Assembly (NCBI RefSeq): GCF_003986935.1
Contig: NZ_RJZE01000014.1
Coordinates: 1-64,000, forward strand
Reading direction: 5' to 3'
Source of the DNA: Paraburkholderia kururiensis JCM 10599 = LMG 19447
Lineage (GTDB): Bacteria; Pseudomonadota; Gammaproteobacteria; Burkholderiales; Burkholderiaceae
DNA length: 64,000 nt
In this document: positions 8,101 to 15,570 of the stretch, in pieces
Layout: every line of letters begins with the position of its first letter
Position numbering within the stretch: the first letter of the stretch is position 1
The notes under the pieces: generated by a model
Seen by the model: the letters and a program-made list of their open reading frames with translations, nothing else
Databases searched by the model: none
Told to the model about the DNA's origin: nothing
Made by a program: the position numbers and the translations under genes

Positions 8101-9525
8101 TCATGCCGACCAGGAAAAAATCTTCCCGGGGTTCATCAGATTGCGCGGATCGAGCGCGTGCTTGATGGCGCGCATCGTGTCGACCGTGTCGGCACCGTGC
8201 TCGTCCAGCAGAAAGCCCATCTTGTGCAGGCCCACGCCGTGCTCGCCGGTGCAGGTGCCGTCCATGCGCAGCGCGCGTTCGACGATGCGCCGATTGAGGC
8301 GCTCGGCTTCCTCGAGTTCCTCGGGCTTGTCGGGATCGATCAGGATGGCCACGTGAAAGTTACCGTCGCCGACGTGGCCCACGATCGGGCAGGGCAGCGG
8401 CGAGGCGCCAAGGTCGGCCTCGGTCTCGGCCACGCACTCGGCGAGGCGCGAGATCGGCACGCAAACGTCCGTCGTCACGGCGCGGCAGCCGGGCTTCAGT
8501 TGCAGCATCGCGAAATAGGCGTTGTGGCGCGCGTTCCAGAGCCGGCTGCGGTCTTCGGGACGCGTGGCCCATTCGAAGCCCTCGCCGCCGTTTTGCGCGG
8601 CGATTTCCTGAACGGTCTTGGCCTGTTCCTTGACGCCGCTTTCGGTACCGTGGAACTCGAAAAACAGCGTGGGCGCCTCGCGCAGCGTGAGGTTCGAATG
8701 GCGGTTGATCGAACGGATAGCAAGTGAATCGACGAATTCGACGCGCGCTACGGGCACGCCCATCTGGATGGTCTCGATGACGGCGCGCACCGCGTCGCCC
8801 ATCGACGCGAACGTGCACACCGCCGCGGACACCGCTTCGGGCTGCGGATAGAGTCGCAGCGTGATCTGCGTGATGACGCCGAGCGTGCCTTCCGAGCCCA
8901 CCAGGAGGCGCGTGAGATCGTAGCCGGCAGACGACTTGCGCGCGCGAGAGCCGGTCTTGATGACGCGGCCGTCGGCCAGCACCGCCGTGAGGCCGAGCAC
9001 GTTCTCGCGCATCGTGCCGTAGCGCACGGCGTTGGTGCCCGAGGCGCGCGTGGCGCACATGCCGCCGATACTCGCGTCCGCGCCCGGATCGATGGGGAAG
9101 AAGAGGCCCGTGTCGCGCAGCGCCTCGTTGAGCTGCTTGCGCGAGATGCCGGGCTCCACGGTGACGGTAAGGTCTTCGGCGTTGATCGAGAGCACGCGGT
9201 TCATCTCGGAGAGATCGATCGACACGCCGCCCTGCACCGCGAGCAGATGACCTTCGAGCGACGAGCCGTTGCCGTACGGAATGACGGGCACGTCGTACTG
9301 GCCGCACAGCCGCACGATGGTCTGGACCTCTTCGGTACTGCGCGCGAACACGACGGCGTCGGGCAGTTGGGGATCGAACGGCGATTCGTCGCGACCGTGA
9401 TGAGCGCGTACGGCTTCGGCTGTCGACACGCGTTCGCCAAAGGCGCTCTGGAGCGCGGCAAAAAGACCAGTGGGGAAGGGACGACGGGCAGGATGCAGGG
9501 AGGTGGGCGGCGCGAGTTGATTCAC
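8101..9525 (-). CDS. dld: FAD-linked oxidase, probable D-lactate dehydrogenase (cytochrome)
   Basis: A 474-residue flavoprotein paralogous to GlcD. It has the PCMH FAD motif VIPYGNGSSLEGHL, DPGADASIGGMCATRASGTNAVRYG, KSSAGYDLTRLLVGSEGTLG, and the C-terminal GHVGDGNFHVAI and GEHGVGLHKMG motifs of D-lactate/glycolate oxidases. The wording of the motifs is closer to eukaryotic-type D-lactate dehydrogenase (cytochrome) than to GlcD. The exact substrate (D-lactate, D-2-hydroxyglutarate or glycolate) cannot be read from sequence. It is the first gene of the glc run and could share its promoter. Confidence 0.8.
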   Translation of the reverse strand: MNQLAPPTSLHPARRPFPTGLFAALQSAFGERVSTAEAVRAHHGRDESPFDPQLPDAVVFARSTEEVQTIVRLCGQYDVPVIPYGNGSSLEGHLLAVQGGVSIDLSEMNRVLSINAEDLTVTVEPGISRKQLNEALRDTGLFFPIDPGADASIGGMCATRASGTNAVRYGTMRENVLGLTAVLADGRVIKTGSRARKSSAGYDLTRLLVGSEGTLGVITQITLRLYPQPEAVSAAVCTFASMGDAVRAVIETIQMGVPVARVEFVDSLAIRSINRHSNLTLREAPTLFFEFHGTESGVKEQAKTVQEIAAQNGGEGFEWATRPEDRSRLWNARHNAYFAMLQLKPGCRAVTTDVCVPISRLAECVAETEADLGASPLPCPIVGHVGDGNFHVAILIDPDKPEELEEAERLNRRIVERALRMDGTCTGEHGVGLHKMGFLLDEHGADTVDTMRAIKHALDPRNLMNPGKIFSWSA

Positions 9526-9647
9526 GCGTGTCTCCTGATAACGATTGAGTGGTTCTGCTTTTGCTTCATTTTACGCCGATCGACCCTGCGCCCGCCGCCC
9601 GGGCTTCCCCGCGCCTCGCGGGCACGGAGAGGGGCGACGCGCGAACC

Positions 9648-9653
9648 TATAAT
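9648..9653 (+). promoter_or_regulatory. -10 box (TATAAT) upstream of PduO gene
   Basis: A perfect TATAAT lies 50 bases ahead of the adenosyltransferase start. No good -35 hexamer is seen at 16-18 bases spacing, so this may be a weak or activator-dependent promoter. Confidence 0.4.
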
Positions 9654-9702
9654 GTCGCGCACCGCATTGGCCAATGCATCGATCGACAAAGGGGACGACA
9701 TC

Positions 9703-10323
9703 ATGGGCAACCGCCTCAGCAAAATCGCAACACGCACCGGCGACGACGGCACCACGGGTTTGGGCGACGGCAGCCGCGTGCGCAAGGACGATGCGCGGAT
9801 CGCGGCGATCGGCGATGTGGACGAACTGAACTCGCAGATTGGCGTGCTGCTCTGCGAAGCGCTGCCCGACGACGTGCGCGACGCGCTGACGGTCATCCAG
9901 CACGATCTGTTCGACCTGGGCGGCGAACTATGCGTGCCGCGCCACACGATGATGACCGACACGCACCTCGCGCAGCTCGACGATTGGCTCGCGGCATACA
10001 ACGCGACGCTCGAACCGCTCAAGGAGTTCATCCTGCCGGGCGGATCGCGGGCGGCGGCGCTGGCCCACGTATGTCGCACGGTGTGCCGGCGTGCCGAGCG
10101 CTCCATCGTGGCGCTGGGCGCTCAGTCCCACTCCGCCGGCATGGCAGGGGCGAAGACCGGCGAGCCGGATAAGGGGCGCGATTCGGCGCTCAACGATGTC
10201 CCGCGCCGCTACGTGAACCGCCTTTCCGACCTGCTGTTCGTGCTCGCGCGCGTGCTCAATCGCGCCGACGGTGGCAATGACGTGCTGTGGCGCCATGACC
10301 GCAGTGCAAAAAAACATCGCTGA
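9703..10323 (+). CDS. PduO-type cob(I)alamin adenosyltransferase
   Basis: This enzyme transfers the adenosyl group of ATP to cob(I)alamin, giving adenosylcobalamin. The 206-residue protein carries the PduO N-terminal ATP-binding motif TRTGDDGTTGLGDGSRVRKDD, the DVDELNSQIG helix and the CRTVCRRAERS arginine helix. Between that helix and the conserved VPRRYVNRLSDLLFVLAR end there is an extra Gly/Lys-rich loop (about residues 148-164) longer than in compact homologues. The start at 9703 has AAAGGGG upstream. It stands alone between the divergent dld gene and hmp. Confidence 0.9.
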   Translation: MGNRLSKIATRTGDDGTTGLGDGSRVRKDDARIAAIGDVDELNSQIGVLLCEALPDDVRDALTVIQHDLFDLGGELCVPRHTMMTDTHLAQLDDWLAAYNATLEPLKEFILPGGSRAAALAHVCRTVCRRAERSIVALGAQSHSAGMAGAKTGEPDKGRDSALNDVPRRYVNRLSDLLFVLARVLNRADGGNDVLWRHDRSAKKHR

Positions 10324-10392
10324 TGTTGGATTCGCGTCACGTTTCAAGCTTTTTGCGCTGCGACAAAATGTCCTCGTTTTTGTTCGTGCTAA

Positions 10393-10415
10393 AAAATGTA
10401 TCGTGTCAGCATCTT
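10393..10415 (+). promoter_or_regulatory. NsrR-like operator upstream of hmp
   Basis: An imperfect dyad centred on base 10404, with AAAATGTAT on the left and GCATCTT on the right. It matches the half-site pattern AAGATGYATTT of the nitric-oxide-sensing repressor NsrR in spacing (11-1-11) and in the ATG/CAT cores. It ends 17 bases before the hmp start, a position where a repressor would block transcription or early elongation. NsrR control of hmp is established in other proteobacteria; here it is inferred. Confidence 0.6.
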
Positions 10416-10432
10416 TTGAGGAGAGACACGCT

Positions 10433-11638
10433 ATGACAGCGCTTACCGCTGAACAGATGGCCCGCGTGAAGGCTACGGCCCCTGTTCTTGCCGAGCATGG
10501 CACCACGATCACGAAGCATTTCTACAAGCGCATGTTCGCGCACCACCCGGAGCTGAAGAACGTCTTCAACCAGACGCACCAGCAAAGCGGCAGCCAGCCC
10601 GAAACGCTGGCACGCGCGGTCTATGCCTACGCCGCGAACATCGACAATCTCGGCGCGCTCGGTTCTGCGGTGTCGCGCATCGCCCACAAGCACGCGAGCC
10701 TTAACATTCGTCCCGAACACTACCCTGTGGTGGGGCGGCATCTGCTTGGCGCGATCGTCGACGTGCTGGGCGACGCGGTGGATCAGGACACGCTAACGGC
10801 GTGGAAGGTGGCCTACGGTCAACTGGCGGACATTTTGATCGGCGCGGAAGCGAAGCTGTATGAAGGCGCGGCGTGGAGTGGTTTCCGTCCGTTCGTGGTG
10901 GCGCGCAAGGAAGTGGAAAGCGACGAGATCACGTCGTTCTATCTGACGCCGCCCGATGGCGCGGACGCGTGCCGCTTCCAGCCAGGCCAGTATGTGAGCG
11001 TGATGCGTTTCGTGGACCGGCTCGGCGTTGACCAGCCGCGTCAGTACAGTCTTTCGGACGCCCCGCATGGCCGCTGGCTGCGCATTTCCGTGAAGCGCGA
11101 GGCCGCACGCGATGACGTGCCGCCGGGCCACGTGTCGAACCTGCTGCACGACGGCGTGGAAGAGGGCACCGTGGTGCATGTGAGCGCGCCGATGGGCGAC
11201 TTCACGCTCAACCGTTCGGCCGATACGCCGGTCGTGCTCGTGAGCGGCGGCGTGGGCATTACGCCGATGACGTCGATGCTCTCCACCTTGCTGGCCGATG
11301 GCAGCCAGCGCCCTGTGGCGTTCGTGCATGCGTGTCGCAATGGCCGCGTGCATGCGTTCAAGACCTGGCTGAACGGTGTGGCTGCGTCGAACGCAAACGT
11401 GTCGCGCACTGTGTTCTACGAAGCGGTGGATGCGGCTGACCGCGAGGGCGTCGATTACGACTTCGAAGGCCGGCTCGACTTCAAGCGCATTGCCGACAAG
11501 GCTCTGCTGCCGAATGCCGACTACTACATCTGTGGTCCGCTGCCGTTCATGCGCGAGCAGCGCGACGCGCTTGTGGCGCTGGGTGTGGACGCTTCGCGCA
11601 TCCATACCGAAGTGTTCGGCTCGGGCGCGCTCGAATAA
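10433..11638 (+). CDS. hmp: Flavohaemoglobin (nitric oxide dioxygenase)
   Basis: Hmp oxidises NO to nitrate with O2 and NAD(P)H, protecting against nitrosative stress. The 401-residue protein has the globin domain (residues 1-140; B10 Tyr at Y31 in KHFYKRMF, proximal His probably H87 in IAHKHASL, and IRPEHYPVVG). The reductase part has the FAD-binding motif RQYSLSDAP and the NAD-binding GGVGITPMTSML and YICGPLPFM. The ATG at 10433 is preceded by GAGGAGAG. Upstream in-frame starts lie inside the pduO gene and are rejected. An NsrR-like dyad lies just ahead. Confidence 0.96.
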   Translation: MTALTAEQMARVKATAPVLAEHGTTITKHFYKRMFAHHPELKNVFNQTHQQSGSQPETLARAVYAYAANIDNLGALGSAVSRIAHKHASLNIRPEHYPVVGRHLLGAIVDVLGDAVDQDTLTAWKVAYGQLADILIGAEAKLYEGAAWSGFRPFVVARKEVESDEITSFYLTPPDGADACRFQPGQYVSVMRFVDRLGVDQPRQYSLSDAPHGRWLRISVKREAARDDVPPGHVSNLLHDGVEEGTVVHVSAPMGDFTLNRSADTPVVLVSGGVGITPMTSMLSTLLADGSQRPVAFVHACRNGRVHAFKTWLNGVAASNANVSRTVFYEAVDAADREGVDYDFEGRLDFKRIADKALLPNADYYICGPLPFMREQRDALVALGVDASRIHTEVFGSGALE

Positions 11639-11681
11639 GCGTTTCGTTTTCCGCGTTCGGGTACGGCATCAACCCGCTGCA

Positions 11682-12029
11682 TCACCCCACTGAGAGCCGG
11701 ACCGGCTTGCCGATCCGGCTCAGCAGTTCTACCAGCATGTCGATGGTGAACTTCGAAGTCTTGCGGTTCACCACATCCGAAACGCGCGGCCGCGACACCA
11801 TGAGCACCTGGGCGGCCTCCACCTGCTTCAGGTTGTGCTGCTCGATCCATTGCGTGAGTTCGGCCATGAGCTGCTCCTTGAGCAGCCGCGTGTCGTTGAT
11901 CTGCTTTTGCGACGCTGCGTAGAGACGCTTCGCTTCGTCCGGCGCAAAGCCGAGTTCGAGGAAGAGATTGGCGCCCGGCTTCGTGACGTGCCGGATTTCG
12001 GTGTCGATGTTCACGGTCTTGCTGGTCAT
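11682..12029 (-). CDS. XRE-family antitoxin / transcriptional regulator
   Basis: A 115-residue protein with a helix-turn-helix in the second half: EQHNLKQVEAAQVLMVSRPRVSDVVNRK (about residues 63-90), then TIDMLVELLSRIGKPV. This is the Xre/HigA-like antitoxin type in which the HTH protein neutralises the toxin and represses the operon. Its ATG follows the toxin stop codon directly, so translation is coupled. The toxin-first order is that of HigBA-like modules. The gene converges on hmp with 43 bases between. Confidence 0.85.
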   Translation of the reverse strand: MTSKTVNIDTEIRHVTKPGANLFLELGFAPDEAKRLYAASQKQINDTRLLKEQLMAELTQWIEQHNLKQVEAAQVLMVSRPRVSDVVNRKTSKFTIDMLVELLSRIGKPVRLSVG

Positions 12030-12371
12030 TTACTGAATCTCCCTGCGATGAGCCACGGCGCGGTAACGCGCCATGGCGATTTCCGTATCGAGCGTTCGGG
12101 TAACCGGTGTCTTCTTCTGAAAGCAGTGAAGCACGTACACCGCTTCTTCGAACTTCGCCACGTAGAGCACCCGCCAGGTGCCGAAGCGCTCGCGGATACG
12201 GATTTCCCGCGTACCCGCGCCGATGCGCTCGAACGGCTTCCAGTTGGTCGGATCGAGGCCCGCCTGCACCTTGCCAAGATCGAAGCCAGCCTGCCTGCGT
12301 ACTGCCTGGGGAAAAGCGAGCAGGTCGTCCAAAGACGAACCCACCCAGCGGATCTCTCGTTCGTGAATCAT
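12030..12371 (-). CDS. RelE/HigB-superfamily (phage Gp49-like) toxin
   Basis: A 113-residue protein of the type II toxin fold (phage-derived Gp49-like/HigB group), which generally cleaves mRNA at the ribosome. Seen in the sequence are REIRIRERFGTWRVLYVAKF and VLHCFQKKTPVTR, the core strands and basic loop of this family, and a C-terminal helix (TEIAMARYRAV). The start (MIHEREI) is chosen because the upstream part of the frame runs across the AT-rich palindrome and promoter. Activity is inferred from family membership and the paired antitoxin. Confidence 0.85.
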   Translation of the reverse strand: MIHEREIRWVGSSLDDLLAFPQAVRRQAGFDLGKVQAGLDPTNWKPFERIGAGTREIRIRERFGTWRVLYVAKFEEAVYVLHCFQKKTPVTRTLDTEIAMARYRAVAHRREIQ

Positions 12372-12383
12372 GGTTACCCAACG

Positions 12384-12420
12384 TGTATAAAATTTTATAC
12401 AAGAATGCGCCGTAAAACAA
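12384..12420 (-). promoter_or_regulatory. Toxin-antitoxin promoter with 18-bp palindromic operator
   Basis: Bases 12384-12401 form the perfect palindrome TGTATAAAATTTTATACA, 12 bases ahead of the toxin ATG. On the minus strand a -35 TTGTTT (12415-12420) and a -10 TAAAAT (12392-12397) are 17 bases apart, so the palindrome covers the -10. This is the layout expected for repression by the HTH antitoxin. Confidence 0.65.
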
Positions 12421-12491
12421 GTTTTGTTCTGCGGCGCGACGGCAACCACCTTACGAATCCCGGCACCCGGCGACTATTCGTCCGGACGGCC

Positions 12492-12524
12492 AAATAAAAA
12501 AGCCCGGCACCTTTGTGCCGGGCT
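12492..12524 (-). terminator. Intrinsic terminator of aroG
   Basis: Arms AGCCCGGCAC (12501-12510) and GTGCCGGGCT (12515-12524) with a 4-base loop form a 10-bp stem. Read on the minus strand it is followed by a T-rich tract (TTTTTTATTTG). It lies about 70 bases after the aroG stop and insulates the toxin-antitoxin pair. Confidence 0.85.
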
Positions 12525-12592
12525 CCTGCTGCTGCCCACCGTCGCTCGAATCAGCCGGTTGCGCAGTTACGTCCGAACTCGTCTGGCCACGC

Positions 12593-13666
12593 TCAGTTCC
12601 CGCTGCCGCGGGCTGCGCGTCGCTGTCGTACCGCTTCGGCGAGGCCTTCGAGCACGCCGACACTTTCGTCCCAGCCGATGCACGCGTCCGTGATGCTCTG
12701 GCCGTAGGTGAGCGCGCAACCTTCCTTGAGGTCCTGGCGCCCCGCGACCAGATGCGACTCCACCATCACGCCGACAATGCGCTCGTCGCCGCCGGCAATC
12801 TGGCGGCCGATATCAGCGCACACCGGAATCTGGTTCTCGTGCTTCTTCGAGCTGTTGGCGTGGCTCGCGTCGATCATGAGGCGCGCGGCGAGGCCGGCTT
12901 TGCCGATGTCGCTGCATGCCGCGTCCACGCTTTGCGCGTCGTAGTTCGGCGCCTTGCCGCCGCGCAGGATGACGTGGCAGTCCTCGTTGCCCGCCGTCGA
13001 GACGATGGCCGAATGGCCGCCCTTCGTCACCGAGAGGAAATGGTGCGGCTGCGACGCGGCCTTGATTGCGTCGACCGCGATCTTCACGTTGCCGTCCGTA
13101 CCGTTCTTGAAGCCGACCGGGCACGACAGGCCGGAGGCCAGCTCGCGGTGCACCTGCGACTCGGTCGTGCGCGCGCCGATCGCGCCCCAGGAGATCAGGT
13201 CGGCGATGTACTGCGGGCTGATCATGTCGAGGTATTCGGTGCCCGCGGGCAGTCCGAGTTCGTTGATCTGCATGAGCAGTTCGCGCGCGGTGCGCAGGCC
13301 GTCGTTGATCTTGAAGCTGTTGTCGAGATACGGGTCGTTGATGAGGCCTTTCCAGCCCACCGTCGTGCGCGGCTTCTCGAAGTACACGCGCATCACGATT
13401 TCGAGTTCGCTCGCGAAGCGCTTGCGTTCCTTCACGAGTCGCCCCGCGTATTCGAGCGCCGCGCGCGTGTCGTGGATCGAGCACGGCCCGATGATGACGA
13501 TGAGCCGGTCGTCCATGCCATGCAGGATGCGATGCATGGACTGCCGCGCGTTGTAGATGAGGTCGGCAACCGTTTCCGTGCACGGGAATTCGCGGATGAG
13601 GTGGGCCGGCGGGACGAGTTCCTTGAGTTCGCGGATGCGCACGTCGTCGGTGTTGTACGGGGGCAT
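12593..13666 (-). CDS. aroG: 3-deoxy-7-phosphoheptulonate synthase, class I (AroG-type)
   Basis: DAHP synthase joins phosphoenolpyruvate and erythrose 4-phosphate, the first step of the shikimate pathway. The 357-residue protein matches the AroF/G/H class throughout: IGPCSIHD, MRVYFEKPRTTVGWKGLINDP, SWGAIGARTTESQ, PVGFKNGTDG, ILRGGKAPNY, DASHANSSK and GVMVESHL. Length equals the class I enzymes, which are feedback-inhibited by an aromatic amino acid. AGGAG precedes the ATG. Upstream are a leader peptide and attenuator (13760-13967), so expression is probably also set by aromatic tRNA charging. The symbol is given by overall similarity; which amino acid inhibits it cannot be told. Confidence 0.93.
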   Translation of the reverse strand: MPPYNTDDVRIRELKELVPPAHLIREFPCTETVADLIYNARQSMHRILHGMDDRLIVIIGPCSIHDTRAALEYAGRLVKERKRFASELEIVMRVYFEKPRTTVGWKGLINDPYLDNSFKINDGLRTARELLMQINELGLPAGTEYLDMISPQYIADLISWGAIGARTTESQVHRELASGLSCPVGFKNGTDGNVKIAVDAIKAASQPHHFLSVTKGGHSAIVSTAGNEDCHVILRGGKAPNYDAQSVDAACSDIGKAGLAARLMIDASHANSSKKHENQIPVCADIGRQIAGGDERIVGVMVESHLVAGRQDLKEGCALTYGQSITDACIGWDESVGVLEGLAEAVRQRRAARGSGN

Positions 13667-13759
13667 GGTTTTCTCCTGATTCTCTTCGTAGCGTGTCTGC
13701 GCAGTCTTTGATGCGGCTACAGACGAATTCGAAAGGTCTTGCGGTCAATGCATGAGGCG

Positions 13760-13790
13760 AAAAAAAACCGCCAGACTGGCTGGCGGTTTT
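13760..13790 (-). terminator. Attenuator terminator ahead of aroG
   Basis: On the minus strand, arms AAAACCGCCAG and CTGGCGGTTTT (13790-13780 and 13774-13764) with a 5-base loop are followed by eight Ts in total (13767-13760). It lies after the leader-peptide stop at 13818 and 93 bases before the aroG start, so terminating here would prevent aroG expression. Confidence 0.85.
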
Positions 13791-13817
13791 TCGGGAATTT
13801 CGGGTGACTTTCGTGCG

Positions 13818-13886
13818 CTAACACCCCTCTCGATCCGCCAGCGGCCTGAGATACCAAAAGAAATAAAAGTAAAACCGGGCGGACAT
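13818..13886 (-). CDS. Aromatic amino acid leader peptide of aroG
   Basis: A 22-codon frame beginning MSAR, then FYFYFFWY (codons 5-12), then ending LRPLADREGC. Eight consecutive aromatic codons (four Phe, three Tyr, one Trp) cannot reasonably be chance directly ahead of a DAHP synthase. The frame sits between a sigma-70 promoter and an intrinsic terminator. Codons 15-18 (CCG CTG GCG GAT) hold GCTGGCGG, which can pair with CCGCCAGC of the terminator 5' arm, an 8-bp antiterminator. Stalling at the aromatic codons leaves that segment free; a ribosome reaching the stop covers it. The Shine-Dalgarno is weak (TTTCCTCACGATC before ATG). Confidence 0.85.
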   Translation of the reverse strand: MSARFYFYFFWYLRPLADREGC

Positions 13887-13938
13887 GATCGTGAGGAAAC
13901 GCTGGATGCGTGAAGTACGTGCGTTGAAAGTGTTGAGC

Positions 13939-13967
13939 TTTATAACCCGGCGAACCGGTGCTGACAA
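13939..13967 (-). promoter_or_regulatory. Sigma-70 promoter of the aroG leader
   Basis: On the minus strand TTGTCA (13967-13962) and TATAAA (13944-13939) are separated by 17 bases. Transcription would start near 13930, about 45 bases before the leader ATG. Confidence 0.75.
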
Positions 13968-13979
13968 GCCGAGTCGCGC

Positions 13980-13999
13980 AAAAATGCGGGAAATCCGCA
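13980..13999 (-). terminator. Possible tldD terminator
   Basis: On the minus strand TGCGG, a 5-base loop and CCGCA are followed by TTTTT (13984-13980). The stem is short (5 bp), but the position after tldD and before the aroG promoter is right. Confidence 0.45.
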
Positions 14000-14051
14000 C
14001 GATCCATTGCGATGGCGCAAGGACCGTGCGTTGGTTCGGATCAGATTCGGA

Positions 14052-15518
14052 TCAGACGGTGCCGCCCACCGTCATGCGGTCGATGCGCAGCGTCGGCTGG
14101 CCCACGCCCACCGGCACGCTCTGGCCTTCCTTGCCGCAGACGCCCACGCCCGTGTCGAGCCGCATGTCGTTGCCGATCATGCTCACGTACTTGAGCGATT
14201 CCGGGCCGCTGCCGATCAGCGTCGCGCCTTTAACGGGGTAGCTGATCTTGCCGTTCTCGATCATGTACGCCTCGGAGGCGGAGAACACGAACTTGCCGTT
14301 CGTGATGTCGACCTGGCCGCCGCCGAAGTTCACGGCATAGAGGCCGTTCTTCACCGAGGCGATGATCTCCTGCGGATCCTTGTCGCCGTTCAACATGTAG
14401 GTGTTGGTCATGCGCGGCATGGGCAGCGACGCGTACGACTCGCGCCGCGCGTTGCCCGTTACGGGCATGTTCATGAGGCGCGCGTTGAGCGTGTCCTGAA
14501 TGTAGCCCTTGAGGATGCCGTCTTCGATCAGCGTCGTGCACTGCGTGGCGTTGCCTTCGTCGTCGATGTTGAGCGAGCCGCGGCGGTTCGGCAGCGTGCC
14601 GTCGTCCACCACCGTCACGCCCTTGGCCGCCACCCGTTCGCCGATGCGCCCCGCGAACGCCGACGACCCCTTGCGATTGAAGTCGCCTTCAAGCCCGTGG
14701 CCAATGGCTTCGTGCAGCAGCACGCCCGGCCAGCCCGGCCCGAGCACGACCGTCATCGCGCCGGCCGGCGCGGGACGCGCTTCCAGGTTCACGAGCGCCG
14801 AGTGCACGGCGTCGTCGACGTAGCGCGACAGCACGTCGTCGGTGAAATAGCCGTAGTCGAAGCGACCGCCGCCGCCGCCGTTGCCGATCTCGCGGCGACC
14901 GTTCTGTTCCGCGATCACCGTGACGGACACGCGCACGAGCGGCCGGATGTCGGCCGCCAGCGCGCCGTCGCTGCGCGCCACGAGCACGATGTCGTACTCG
15001 CCCGCGAGCGCCGCCATCACCTGCGTGATGCGCGGGTCGCGCCCGCGCGCCATCTGCTCGATGCGCTCGAGCAGTTTCACTTTGGCGGTGGCGTCGAGCG
15101 AGTGGAGCGGGTCGGAGGGCAGGTACAGATCGCGGCCGGCCACGCCCGTGAGCGACGAGGCCACCTTCACCTTCTGCTTGCCGCCGCCCGACTTCGCGAT
15201 GGCGCGCGTGGCGATGGCCGCCTGGCGAATCGCTTCGGGCGAGAGGTCGTCGGAATAAGCGAAGGCAGTCCTGTCGCCGGACACGGCGCGCACGCCTACA
15301 CCTTGATCGATGCTGAAGCTGCCCGATTTGACGATGCCTTCCTCGAGGCTCCACGCCTCGCTACGGGTAGCCTGGAAATACAGATCCGCGTAATCCACGC
15401 GATGCGTGAAGATCTCGCCGAGCGTGCGCGTGAGCACGCTTTCGTCGAGTCCATATGGCGTGAGGAGCACGTCCTTTGCGGTCGCGAGATTGCGGATGCC
15501 GGGTTCGATGATGTTCAT
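14052..15518 (-). CDS. tldD: TldD metalloprotease
   Basis: TldD pairs with TldE/PmbA to form a zinc protease that degrades unfolded peptides and matures peptide antibiotics or controls antitoxin turnover. The 488-residue protein carries the HExxxH zinc motif as H269-E270-A-I-G-H274 in LLHEAIGHGLEGD, followed by DFNRKGSSAF. The Gly-rich C-terminal segments (GGGQVDITNGKFVFSASEAY; VGVCGKEGQSVPVGVGQP) are typical. The start MNIIEPG is preferred over the longer frame, which reads back through the gene upstream. The partner gene is not in this window. Confidence 0.94.
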   Translation of the reverse strand: MNIIEPGIRNLATAKDVLLTPYGLDESVLTRTLGEIFTHRVDYADLYFQATRSEAWSLEEGIVKSGSFSIDQGVGVRAVSGDRTAFAYSDDLSPEAIRQAAIATRAIAKSGGGKQKVKVASSLTGVAGRDLYLPSDPLHSLDATAKVKLLERIEQMARGRDPRITQVMAALAGEYDIVLVARSDGALAADIRPLVRVSVTVIAEQNGRREIGNGGGGGRFDYGYFTDDVLSRYVDDAVHSALVNLEARPAPAGAMTVVLGPGWPGVLLHEAIGHGLEGDFNRKGSSAFAGRIGERVAAKGVTVVDDGTLPNRRGSLNIDDEGNATQCTTLIEDGILKGYIQDTLNARLMNMPVTGNARRESYASLPMPRMTNTYMLNGDKDPQEIIASVKNGLYAVNFGGGQVDITNGKFVFSASEAYMIENGKISYPVKGATLIGSGPESLKYVSMIGNDMRLDTGVGVCGKEGQSVPVGVGQPTLRIDRMTVGGTV

Positions 15519-15570
15519 GCGAGCAGTAATGAAAGGACTTGGGTGACAGTTCGGGCCAATATGCGGGATA

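Noticed and set aside
6363..8165. 600-codon plus-strand frame opposite glcD
   Set aside because: Shadow of glcD/dld with His/Arg-rich composition.
13717..14007. 96-codon minus-strand frame across the aroG upstream region
   Set aside because: It spans the aroG promoter, leader and attenuator in another frame; the short aromatic leader frame explains the region far better.
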